NCBI GenBank assembly: GCA_017607445.1 | Contig: JAEVHH010000005.1 | Span: forward strand, 3,663,001-3,727,000 | Origin: Histoplasma ohiense | Taxonomy: Eukaryota > Ascomycota > Eurotiomycetes > Onygenales > Ajellomycetaceae | Reading direction: 5' to 3' | Length of the DNA: 64,000 nt | Part shown: piece by piece, positions 47,238 through 57,976 of the stretch | How the letters are laid out: every line of letters begins with the position of its first letter | How positions within the stretch are numbered: the first letter of the stretch is position 1 | Position numbers and translations under genes: made by a program | Notes under the pieces: model-generated | The model's database searches: none | What the model was told of the DNA's origin: nothing | The model's input: only the letters and a program-made list of their open reading frames with translations

Positions 47238-48047
47238 ATGCATCTATCCCTTTTAACGGCATTGACTCGAAGTAATTTTCAAATACTTACTATTCAGGAA
47301 GATTCAAATATTCATCTCGATCTGAACGACAAAGTATCCTTTTTCAAGAAGCATCGTCAGCCATTGTTCTTTGAAATATCCACAGCTGCCTGTCCCCTTC
47401 CTTGCTCTGTCCCTGCCAAAATTCAGGCTGCCCTAACCTTTCCGTCTTCAGCGACGGCGCCCCGTACTGTATCCCTTATTTTATACCGCAATGCAGCCAC
47501 TCAGCGTGCACATTTTGCGATTTTCATCCCCTCTGCTACCAACCAGGGTTTGGGAACGCTTATTCACGTTATAGGCGCCCCTATGGCTGGTTACCAACTT
47601 GAGTTCAAGCGGAACTACTCCCACGCCTTGACCCAGCAGCCTCACACAAGGTACGAAATTGGGCAGATCGACTCTCAGTACATTGTCGACGCCGCAAATG
47701 ACGCTCCAAGCAAGGATTCCACTCCAAAGGGTGCTGTGGAACTTGCAGCCGGCCAGGTTCCCCCACCAGGAATCAGCCAAAACTTCCTCGGCCCCGTTGA
47801 TGATGTGAGTCAAATCAGTATCTGACCTGCCGCAGGGTGCTAATTCTAGACATCCCAGACAAGGAACAAAAGATGCCAGGAGTGGACGATGGAGTATGTT
47901 CGTCACCTTGTCCACCTTCAGTACCTGGACGCCGGCGCAATCCAGATTGTGCAGTCCAAGCGCGATCCTCCGACTCATGGCGTTGGGTTGCAGCCACTCG
48001 GGAGGGGCCAAGAGTTGGGCGGTGGAGGTCAGGCGGCGGGCACGTAG
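47238..48047 (+). CDS. fungal hypothetical protein with conserved core
   Basis: Two exons, 47238-47804 and 47850-48047, joined by a 45-nt GT-AG intron to 254 aa. The conserved core begins near RAHFAIFIPSATNQGLGTL and runs through HVIGAPMAGYQLEFKRNY to the exon 2 segment RNKRCQEWTMEYVRHLV, then IQIVQSKRDPPTHGVGLQP. I recognise this pattern from uncharacterised small fungal proteins of about 150-200 aa; no function is known to me. The N-terminal 85 residues do not resemble the family, so the true start may be further in or come from an unseen upstream exon. No transmembrane segment. It ends 229 bp from the convergent APH-fold gene. Confidence 0.65.
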
Positions 48048-48276
48048 GGGAAGAGGCCAATAAACGGGGCATCTTCAGTGCGTCTGGTACCGACATCACA
48101 TGGAAGGGTTTCCGCGATCAAGTGTGCGGGGGAGACATCGTTTTTCTTTGTTGGGATTTCCCCATGGATGATTCTTAACCGCTGGCGATTAGTTTACGCC
48201 ATTTGTTGGGAAGCAGGACCCAGTAGGGGATCGAACTGTCTTTCAACCAGCTGCCCTTATCCTCTCTGTTTTCTTC

Positions 48277-49294
48277 TCACACAGCTCCTATCTGCATGAT
48301 ATATTCCGAGAACACAGCAAATTCCTTTGGGTACTGTTCCAAGAATCTTGGTATCCAGGTATTGCGCCACTCCCCGTTGTAATCAGATGTGTATAGAGCC
48401 TTGCAATACTCCCAATAGTCAGGATACCAGCCAGCATGTGTCCAGTCGATTACCGCCATGACACGCGGCGGATCTGTGCGGGAAACTATGATGTTGCCGC
48501 GGTGCAAGTCTCCATGAGTGAACCTGATTGTTCCATCATCTGGCAAAAACTCCCGATAAGGGTCCTTGTATTTCAATGAATCGGGGAGTTGCTGTTGAGG
48601 CAATGCGGAAAACCAGTCATTAAACTCTTTGACGGTCTTGAATGGTCCCGTTGATGGCATCGCCTGGAAGACGTAGTCGAGTAACAATCGACGAGTGATA
48701 GATCCTACAATTCATGTCAGTAAACAAATTAAAAAACTAATGTAGAGATTGCCTAGCATCCCACATGCCAATAAATGAGTCCGAAGGGTCCGGCTCAAGC
48801 TGCCGCAGAACCGCAACAATCTCCTTCAGCTGAGCACAAATCGATATTTTTCCTTGGTCGTTCAGATGATCCCATCGATCATGCAAGGTTTCTCCGTGAA
48901 TAAGCTCCATGTAAATAAACACGCGACCCTCTTCTACTCTCCAACCATACACCTCTGGAACAGGGACCTTTTCAGGAAGGGTTTTTCGCAGCATACGAAG
49001 GCATACAGCTTCTTCAACTACCACACAAGGACCGAACTTGACAATAAGGCCAAGATGTTCGAACTTGACTGGTTTGGGTCGGGGGTTGGTGCGGAAATCT
49101 GGCGAACACACGGCAACTTCAGTTGTGGTTGGAAGGTGTTTCTGACCCGGTTTGCTCGCGAAAAATGAGGAGTCAAGGAAGTCCATCTCAGTCGCTGTCG
49201 CATCAGCGACCCATGGCGCTTGAATTTCAGGTCTGTCGGGCATTTGTGAGAAGGAATTATGCTCACTTGTCGTTGAACTGACCCCGAAAGGCAT
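48277..49294 (-). CDS. APH-fold phosphotransferase (aminoglycoside phosphotransferase family)
   Basis: Two exons, 48769-49294 and 48277-48704, giving 317 aa. The kinase-like motifs are GLIVKFGPCV (Lys of the N-lobe), YMELIHGETL, then the catalytic loop FTHGDLHRGNI and metal site VIDWTHAGWYPDYWEY. Fungal members of this superfamily are numerous and mostly of unknown substrate, so no drug-resistance role is implied. The only frame-preserving junction (FIG/SITRRLLLDYVF) needs a GC donor (GCATGT at 48768 reading leftward) with a normal AG acceptor; the nearby GT would break the frame. So it is either a GC-AG intron or a slightly damaged gene. Confidence 0.82.
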
Positions 49295-52200
49295 GGGATT
49301 AAGGATTAAGTAAGCAGTTTGATGGGCGAAAAGTCAATATATTCTATCTGCGGCGGTCCCGAAAATAAAGCATTTAATACATGCCTGGGTTGTGCAACTA
49401 CAGGTGAGTGCTTAGGGAATAATAAGGTGCCAACCGCGGATGCATTTCGTTTAAATATTCTCGAATTGGCTATTTGGTTCATTCTATTTTTCCCCCCCTA
49501 CATACTATTTAGTAGTTACTAGTGAACAGAGATGAAAAACCGCCAGAGAAGAATAAAATGAACTAAACAGGAGCTGATACAGAGCCAGGTTAGGGTTTTT
49601 GCGTTTATACAAAAATCCTCCAGGTCACTATCTCAAAAGGGACGTACTCGCAGCGGGCCGTCGATGGAAGTGATGCAATATGCTATGGAGTTGCCTGAAT
49701 CAGATTGTGTAGCCGTTTGCACTCCAACCACCCCTTGTTCTATCTCTTTATTTCCCTTCCCTCATTGTTTTTGTCCCTGAGAGCGACCAAAGGGGGAAAT
49801 AAAAGCAACATCGGCTGCGTCTTTGTACGTTCCTCAAAGCACCACCCATGTACAGAGTACAGTGCATCCACTTCATGCACGCCTGTGAAACACTGAAGGA
49901 GGAGATTTTCAATACCCGTGGGCACGAGGCAAACGCATTGAGACGATGATCATCCCCACTTACCTTCATTGCTTCTCTGTGGGATCAACGATTACCAACC
50001 GTGTCGGGAGTTTGAACACCCCCGGGGATGGCGAAAAAAACATGTACCCATTTAAGGTCGAGCGGGAGGTTGCCTTCTCGTTGCGAAGCATATTTCCCCA
50101 TCAGTGGCAGGATAAAATATTTAGTCGATTCTGTGGGCCCCTATTCTGCTGCCTGGATAATTAGATGCTCTTCATCATTGCCGAAAGGCGCCTGTATTTA
50201 TCACATCTACGGGTACAAGGCAAGCTTGGAGATGATTCCCTTTTTAAGTCATCAAGTAAACGGAGGCCTGAAAAGGGATGAGACTGGCCGATTTATTTTA
50301 TCTCGGTTCCTGGCTCGTGCTTGGATTGAACTCTGCTCTAGGAAAAATATGTCGGTAGCCGGGTCCAGCATTACTTGTATGTAGAGCATGTGTATATGGA
50401 CTGCAACTGCAGTACACAGCACGAAGAAGTCTCTATCGGCTATAGAAGATTTTTTTTTTTTTTCTCGTGACTTTGCATCTACTGCACATGCATAGTATAT
50501 ATGGAGGGTAGACACCTGCTAAGTACCTCGTTGTCATGAGATGGTCCCATACATATACCTGCCGGAGGAAATAATGAAGCATTGCGAATAGGTTCTTGCT
50601 CATATAGTCTCCACCGGGATGCCATGTGATAAACATATATGGATTTTTATCATTTCCCGTTCATATGAGCATCGCGATAAGGGTTGGGAAGCCAGGCTGG
50701 GAAAAAGCATCAAAGAAAGCGTGCGAAAAAAGCGTCTGAAAGGATCCATACATACATAAAGCCACACAGTTTATACCCAGTACTGAAATTTTCTGAATAC
50801 CGGCAGTAATCAAGTGGGCTTTGCTGGAGAATAATCATGCTGGATATACCTGTATTGAACAAACTGGGTTAAGCCAGAATATAGAACGATTTGAACCGCC
50901 GTTGGAGCTCCTCTACATGCTTCTTGAATATCGTTGAGCCCAACATTCTTGATCCTCGTCGCATGTAAGTCAGTCAGGGAGGCAGTCAGGTGGGCAGCGC
51001 CATTATCGCGATAAGTAGATATGATCACGTATGCATTCTAGATGTTCTCAGAGCCTTTCTGGCTCCTTTGTTCCTCTCAAGCCAGCCGAGGATAAGGAGC
51101 TCAAGGAGGCTGTCAGCTCGATTTCGTTCCCCGCTGGCTTGACATGGGTTGACGTCGTGATCTGATTTCTCCAACCTAGCAACATTGGCTGATTGCCAGC
51201 TATTAGGATTTGGATTATGTTACCTTTGCTTAGAATGTCCTGGCTGGAAGCTACGGGACATGTAGCGACGAGAATACGGATACACATATTCGTCACGGGA
51301 ATGCATTTGACCCAAGTCAGTGTACTGTACGTACATATGTATATTTCCCTCTCTTCTCAAACGACAATATCACCGGCTTCACCGCGCTGGCTGGCTTGGG
51401 AACAGCACAAGTAGATATAAAAAACTGGTCCACGCGGAAACGGCTCGACTGAAAAGAATCCAATAACGGATAACAAGGCACTGTTCTGCCTTGTTTGCGT
51501 CTGTACATTTATCAGTCCAGATAATGATACGTCGGATGAGATTAGAGTCCACGATGGAAGTAAGGGGAAGTGATCAATAACAGCGGGGTGTAGACTCAGC
51601 GGAACTGGAAACTATGGTGTCGGAAATTTTCGTTCGTCACTCAATTCTAGCCTTAGCATTCTGATAGTATGTACTGTACATGTACTTGCAATTGATGTTG
51701 AGCGTGCAAAGAATAGTTAGGGGGAGACAATGTAGTAAAATTTCGTTATCCAAGTCATGGAAGACTTCTTAGTTATTGGGCACTGGATTACCATGCTCTT
51801 GCTTTCAATTTTTCCTCCGCATGCAATTCGCACTGGTTAATTCTGCCTTTGGGACAGGGTCTTCAACTGGCCAGTGATTGAGCTGGCTCTCACGTAGATT
51901 CTTGACATGTTTCACCAGGTCTGTTGTAGAATTATATATACGGTCCACGGCATATGTTTTCATTCATTCAGAGTCAAGACTGACCTGGGACAGTGCAAAT
52001 GAGGTCATGGTGATTTGTAGATGGATATTTTTGTTCTTCAATCCAAGCACCAACTCGTAGTTTATTGGAACTATACTATCAGTTGCGTCTCAGATAGTCT
52101 CCGATGGTCCACCAAGATGAAGTGGGATAAAAGGATTGGGTGTATAGCGCCCGAGCCATCGAGTGAACCGCGGCCTTTCGGACCAAAGAGGACGTTATTT

Positions 52201-52371
52201 TTGCGTATATCTGATGAGCGATGCAAGAGCTGTGGAGATGGAGAAGCGTCAGTGTTAAGTCCTGATACTGAATTCCTATCTGATTTGGTGGGGTGACCGA
52301 ATTCGGATAGGGGTTGGTATTTATGGAAGCAGGTAGATGGCTAAGGGTGGTTGGTATCAAGGGCCTCTTCC

Positions 52372-52408
<37 letters not shown>

Positions 52409-52722
52409 GATGACAATGTTCTGCTAGCAGACAAAACACGGTTGGCTCTTTTATCGTTTTCCAGAGGGGAGCCCGAGACATAGCCACATAGGACACATGG
52501 AGTGGCATCAATCGGAGAGGGTTCATATAGCTTTCTCACTTAAAGTGATGTGGACGACTTAGCCGAAAACCGCGCTCAATATGCATGGTATATGCACGAG
52601 GGAGACATTCTACTCAGAAGGAATTTTCCACTCAACGCCACGTTTGCAAATCCGTTGAGAAGCCGTCTGGGGCAAAGGTGGTTAAGATGAAAAAGAATGA
52701 TCCAAACTCTTTGACGTCTGTG
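49295..52722. other. 3.4-kb spacer between two phosphotransferase loci
   Basis: No recognisable gene. It holds a T32 tract (52376-52407), GTAC-rich words near 51308 and 51668, and only short open frames. The left end is the promoter of the APH-fold gene. Confidence 0.45.
52376..52407. repeat. T32 homopolymer
   Basis: Uninterrupted run of 32 T, about 315 bp beyond the end of the AIM9-like pseudogene. Confidence 0.9.
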
Positions 52723-54049
52723 TCATTTTAACTTCTCAACCCATTTCGGTTGAGCCTCGAAGTCCTTCCTATCTTTTCCCACCATATTTCTCAAACCGAA
52801 GTCCCTGAGTTCTGAAAAGAGAGTCGCTGCATCATCGTGTGTGGTCCAGCCATCACGAGTCACAATTACTTGTACAGACCTCCAAAAGTCTTGGACATCA
52901 TTCCATCCTTTACCATACTTTGTGTGTGCTTGAAGCTCCTCCTCAGTAAAGTGAATCGGACAAACAAAGTTAAAGCCTAGCTTAGGCCAATGTCTGGAGT
53001 AAAAGTTAGGAGATGGTCTCCCGTACATCATGAACGGATTTTCTCTTTTTTGCTTAGGGGGATGTTTTAGGGGGATGATACACTCACTTACCTTTCTACG
53101 TTAATTAGTGACTCTCTTAGAGGAAGTGAATCGTCATCCCATGTGTTGCTGGCGAAGGTTATAGGATCACATCTTATCCTCCCTAGCTTTAAGCTGAGGA
53201 TTCGGTCCAAACGATGGTTGATCTTTGTTGTTTGTTGTTCATAAAGATAAAGAACAATAGAACTAGTGATCTGTTTCCTTAATCGGGACTTTTCATTTGA
53301 CACAAGATCCTTGAAATCCACTGGGGGCTTCAAAATGACATCGCCATGATGATCAATGGGTCGTGGATGACGCCTTTCAAGAAACAGAGGCCCAGCCCAA
53401 GCTCCCTGCCAGTCAATGGCGCTGGTGATGTGACCGTTTACTTAAGAGATTGCCGGAATGGAGATCGGTGTGCCAAATAGTAGGTGCGACGATATCCGGC
53501 ACGGCTGTTATGTTAGGGATTGGCTCGCGGGAGTAATGGAGATTGCCATAGCTGGTTCTTAGATCAGCTTCAAATCCATTTCAATGGGTTCAACAGGAGC
53601 TCGTACCAGCTGAAAGAAACTGAAAGAAGCTTGTTCTCGATCAATAGTAGATCTTTCATGATAGCGATTCTATCTTCTAGGGGAAGGTGATCCCACACAT
53701 CCTCTAGCTTTGTCCCTGGAACTTCCTCCATGATGATGTATTATGCACTATCAATGTGTAAATTCCAGGCATAAACCTGAGGAACAGGTATCTGTAGGAT
53801 GGTTCGAGCCTGCAGAACACATTAGTTGCTACACAACTGGCAAACCGCTGAAGTGAGGAATCTTACAAAATCCATTGTCGCCACTTCTGATACAGTGGTG
53901 TAGTATTTAGGCCTGGTAATAGGATGGGGGATTTTGGCAATTGCAGCAGACTCATTATCCATCGCCAGTCGAAAGGTTTTGTTGAAAGAGCCCTCTGCTA
54001 TTGTGGCGGACGTAAAGCTTGCGAAAGCAGAATTTTCTGCCACCCCCTG
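52723..54049 (-). pseudogene. decayed AIM9-like phosphotransferase family gene
   Basis: Reading leftward, recognisable pieces are IAEGSFNKTFRLAMDNES and TTVSEVATMDF, an intron, then ARTILQIPVPQVYAW, YIIMEEVPGTKLEDVWDHLP, YGNLYYS, the catalytic loop IWHTDLHSGNL, AIDWQGAWAGPLFLERRHPR, and a C-terminal domain ending QPKWVEKLK at 52723. This is the fungal APH/AIM9 architecture. Lesions: an in-frame TAA at 53741-53743 just before YIIMEEVPG; a frameshift at about 53441-53446 after the catalytic loop; a missing segment between YGNLYYS and the catalytic loop, where family members usually have about 100 more residues; and no recognisable first exon. Splice sites of the other introns look intact, so decay may be recent. 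Confidence 0.75.
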
Positions 54050-55633
54050 AAAAATAATAGCAAAACACTTTACTCATTACATTTTGGTTACAAGCACAGG
54101 TTAGCAACCAGACTGTCTTTGAAGTTGGTTTCTGTCTGTCCCTATGATAAATCTTTCTAATTCATGGGTGACAAGAGGAGCTAACATCGCTGTTTGACTT
54201 GCCATACAATCTGATTCAATTGTGAGGTCGAAGTTGTCCACTGGTCTGAGCCCGACATTCGGACGGCGATGCACCTTTTCTTCTTCAATTGAATTGTATA
54301 TGGTGGGTTGTCTCACTTGCAGCATCTATTGTCCATCATTGGCATCACCGAGAACAAGTTGCTTCAATGAAACTGTCAACGGCGTGTTTTGGAGTTTTAA
54401 GAGGAAGCAAGTATGCCCCGGATGTCCTGACAGACAAACAACAGAGGATCCCATTCTGACAACTCCTAAACGCATCTACAAACTAGGTTGTGGGTCGTAG
54501 CCTGTTGCCAAATGATGCTGGCATCATCAGCAGGAACTTTTTGAAAGAAAAGAAGAATCAACCCTTCCGCACGGACTAGGTGCCGCAGAATACCCGAGTG
54601 CAGAGCAGAAGACGACACAATCCTGTGTCCAAAGATCTCAAGAATAGACTCACACATTGGATGGCCAACCGTCCTATGTGGGGTCCAAATGATAGACTCT
54701 TTTAGGCCTGCAAATGGTCTAGTCGTAACACCGCATCAAAGGCTTTAGGATACATAATATCGTAACCTCGCGTAACAAAGAAACGATAAGTCTTCAACCC
54801 TACCTACTCTATTCCTTGAGATATGGGATCTGAGTGACACAGATTCGGCAGAACGCGGCGAGAACGTCACCAGGACAGTAAATGAGGAACGGTATCATCT
54901 CAAGCAACATCTAGAGTTGGAATCAGGCGAGTGAAAAGGATGATGTATTTGTATGTATGTGAGAAAGTAAGACTCCATCCAAGATTGCACATATTTGTCC
55001 AGCGGATGATTTTATGGATTGATTGTGGGTTCGGGAAAGGACTGAAGAAAAACCCATATCCAACGAGGTAAAACCGGCAGGGGACGTCCTTCGATATGTC
55101 AATGGGTCAACAACACGACCTTACACACTGCTCCACCTCCCTCTTTCAGCTACCCTCGTCTCTCATTCGATCTAGCGATTCCTTGAAGATTAATACTGTG
55201 TAACTGGATAAAATAATAAACGGGGTCTAAACGGGCGGCAGAGCGAACCCAAGGGCATTTAATGGCAAACAACCTCCATTCTTCTGCTGGGACCGGGGCC
55301 CTGGAATACGCACACATGGGGATGTTTAGAACACCAGACAAGTCTCCCTTTTTAGCTTTCTCGCTCGCCGTCATCTTTATTGTTTCAGTTTCTCGGCCAA
55401 TTGTGCGATGAGTCCAGGTCGACCTTGATAGATGAGTTGGAAAAGGAACCAGAGCATCAGCAAATGCTTGTTTAGAAAACTAAAGAATGACAAATATCAC
55501 GAGTATATATATTTGCACTGGAGCATGAAAAACAAGCAATGAAAAAGAAGGGGAAAACATTGGATTTTGGTCTCTTTTCTTCCTTTTTCTTCTCTTCGTT
55601 TCTTTTCTTTCACCAAGCAATTAGAAGGATGAT
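54050..55633. other. spacer between AIM9-like pseudogene and cyclophilin
   Basis: 1.6 kb. Short minus-strand frames (54101-54325, 54466-54657, 55150-55374) could include remains of the pseudogene's upstream part, but I recognise no domain. The right end is the cyclophilin 3' UTR. Confidence 0.4.
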
Positions 55634-56688
55634 CTAGATCTCATCATGGCTAGTACCTTCCTCGGTCATTGCTAGTTCGCCGGACTTGGCTATCTTCACG
55701 GCATCCTTGGGTCGATCCCCGGGCTCTTTCTCGATATTTTGGATCTTATCGACGACCTCGTAGCCCTCGAGAACCTCGCCGAAGACGACGTGACGCCCAT
55801 CGAGCCAGCTGCGGATTAAAAAAATTGTAAGTACATGCACTTGGAATGTTGGATTTGTCAGGGCGCTGCATACCTAGTGACCGCAGTTGTGATGAAGAAT
55901 TGAGAACCGTTGGTGTCCTTTCCCGCATTGGCCATACCTAAAAGGATATATATGTTAATTGATATCAACAGAAAGGACCCGTGATTCTGGCACGTGGCCT
56001 GGGATAACTTGACGTACTCAAAATGCCTTTCTTGGTGTGTCGCAGCTTGAAGTTCTCATCAGCAAACTTCTCGCCATAGATGGACTTTCCGCCAGTACCT
56101 TTTGTCAATTATTAGTATGAAAATGAAGTATACGTGCATTGTCTTTCGGGAAGGATCTCTACTGACCATCACCCCTGGTGAAATCGCCTCCTTGAATCAT
56201 GAAGTCCTTAATAACTCGGTGGAAGGTAGAGCCTTCATAACCGAATCCCTTCTCGCCGGTGGCCAATGCGCTTCAGAGCAGAGTTAGCTTTACTGATCTT
56301 GGAATATTGACTGGACGACAAATATGCCCCTTACCGGAAATTTTCCGTAGTCTGTCCACACGTCAAATTTACATGTTAGGTGAGCTAATAACTGTAACAA
56401 TCCAAATGAGAAGTAAAATGCAGTGTGATCTTCGCACCTTAGGGACTGTCTTCCCATAAAGTCCGATTACAATCCGGCCCATTGGCTCGTCTCCATGTTC
56501 AATGTCGAAGTAAACCTATATCGAAGCATTAGTCCCACTACTCAACCTGGGGGAGTACATAGTAAACACTAAAAACAAACCTTGTGGGTGATCTTGGGCC
56601 CTTTGGCCTCTGCATTCTTTCCAAGGAAGAGGATGATGCCCACGAAGACTAGAGAGGCAAGGAAGAAAAGACGCTTCAAGGGCGCCAT
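55634..56688 (-). CDS. cypB: ER-type cyclophilin B, peptidyl-prolyl cis-trans isomerase
   Basis: Seven exons: 56581-56688, 56438-56515, 56335-56351 (17 nt), 56167-56270, 56018-56098, 55874-55937 and 55634-55808, closing in frame to 208 aa. It catalyses proline isomerisation during protein folding. A hydrophobic N-terminal segment (about residues 7-22) acts as signal peptide, and the C-terminus HDEI is an HDEL-like retrieval signal, so the protein should reside in the ER lumen. Active-site motifs are complete: FHRVIKDFMIQGGDFTRGDG, MANAGKDTNGSQFFITT and WLDGRHVVFGEV. All introns are GT-AG. Its start faces the mitochondrial S13 gene across 268 bp. Confidence 0.95.
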
Positions 56689-56956
56689 GGTTACAATAAT
56701 CTAGGTACAAATAATATCAAGATAAGCTTTCAGAGCTCCCTGGTGGTATGAAGGAAAACAAGAACGAGGCCAGCTTGCATTTCCAGTTCTACTTACCTGT
56801 ACTAGCACGAACACTATACTATTAGTAGTAGTTATGGCGTCCTCCGGGTCAATGTTGTTCCGCAGATAAATCCACCTCCATCATTTGACGAAACATCCAG
56901 GATGCAATTGTGTTGCGGTATCGACACCAACAACTAGCTGATTGCCGATAGCCAAG
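56689..56956. promoter_or_regulatory. bidirectional promoter region, cypB / sws2
   Basis: 268 bp separate the divergent start codons of the ER cyclophilin and the mitochondrial S13 gene, so both promoters must lie here or overlap the leaders. No specific factor site is claimed. Confidence 0.5.
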
Positions 56957-57495
56957 ATGGTAAGTAAATCACGTCTTCTTGCATTCTCGCCAACTCAATT
57001 GCCCACTCCAAACCCCGCTAATACGTTCTCAAAGGTCTTCATTCTCGGCATCAACTTCCCCGAGCGACAGCTCGTCAAGGCAAGCAAACCCAACTAACTA
57101 CCCGCACTATCCTGCTCAGTAACCTCCTCAAATGGGACCGTCGAAAATATATAAATATATATATTTTTACAAAAAGTCGCCATTATCTAACTCCAGGAAA
57201 CAGCAAGCGCTGCAATCCTTCTTCGGCATCGGGCCCCTGACATGTAACAAGCTCATGGCCCGTTTCTACGTGCACGAGACTGCGAAAATCGGTGATCTGG
57301 CGAACAAACAGGTCCTCAGCTTGACAGCAGCATTATCGGAAATGAAGATTGAAAACGACCTCAGACGACAGATCTTGGATGATATTCGACGTTTAAAGGA
57401 TACTGGGACGGTTCGGGGCAGGAGACATGCGCTGGGCTTGCCAGTTCGCGGACAAAATACAAGGTCACAGGTATGGATTATATGCTATTATTCTT

Positions 57496-57532
<37 letters not shown>

Positions 57533-57700
57533 GCTCTCCGTTTGAATTTTATTGGCCTTTGGCAGGCGTAGACGGTGCAGATGCGCAGTTTAAGACATGG
57601 GCGGGATCTTTTACTAACAGCTAATGATGGCTTATAGATCAAAACGGCAATCAAACTCAACAAGTTGGAAAGAAGACTTGGGCTCAAGGGTCCAAGGTAA
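56957..57700 (+). CDS. sws2: mitochondrial small-subunit ribosomal protein uS13m (Sws2)
   Basis: Four exons: 56957-56959 (the start codon only), 57035-57079, 57204-57470 and 57638-57700, giving 125 aa. It is the mitochondrial version of ribosomal protein S13, which contacts the small-subunit head. The protein reads VFILGINFPERQLVK, then QALQSFFGIGPLTCNKLMAR and the C-terminal GRRHALGLPVRGQNTRSQ followed by IKTAIKLNKLERRLGL, all S13 hallmarks. Intron 1 starts right after ATG (ATG/GTAAGT). Intron 2 (57080-57203) has a GC donor with the good context AAG/GCAAGC and ends at the AG before CAAGCG; this gives exact length agreement with other fungal S13m proteins. Intron 3 contains a T34 tract. Confidence 0.9.
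57498..57531. repeat. T34 homopolymer inside sws2 intron 3
   Basis: Uninterrupted run of 34 T in the middle of the 167-nt last intron of the mitochondrial S13 gene. Confidence 0.9.
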
Positions 57701-57976
57701 TAAATTATATGGGACGTCTCTCTTTCTTATTTGGATATTTTGTATGTTATATTTGGGGTCATGTAAATGGCGTTTAAAATTCTCAATTGTATACTATAAC
57801 ATAGATTTGGGAAAATAGAAAAAATTAGTTTCTGGGGATTAATGACAGCTTAATTGTGTACATCTAGAGAATAAAATAGAAGGAAGGAGCGCTTCATGAA
57901 CAGCATAAGCTCCAAAATAATTTAACGCTTATTCTCATTGCCCACTCATCTTCCTTGGAGGGAACAGGCGGGCAAA

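Noticed and set aside
48181..48276. Possible minus-strand tRNA from an AGTTCGATCCCC word
   Set aside because: No A-box at proper distance and no acceptor stem could be formed.
39303..49294. NmrA-like, transcription-factor-domain, hypothetical and APH-fold genes as a secondary-metabolite cluster
   Set aside because: There is no backbone synthase, and the genes lie far apart with mixed orientation.
48277..49294. Bacterial-style aminoglycoside resistance
   Set aside because: APH-fold proteins are a large ordinary fungal family with introns; nothing shows drug modification.
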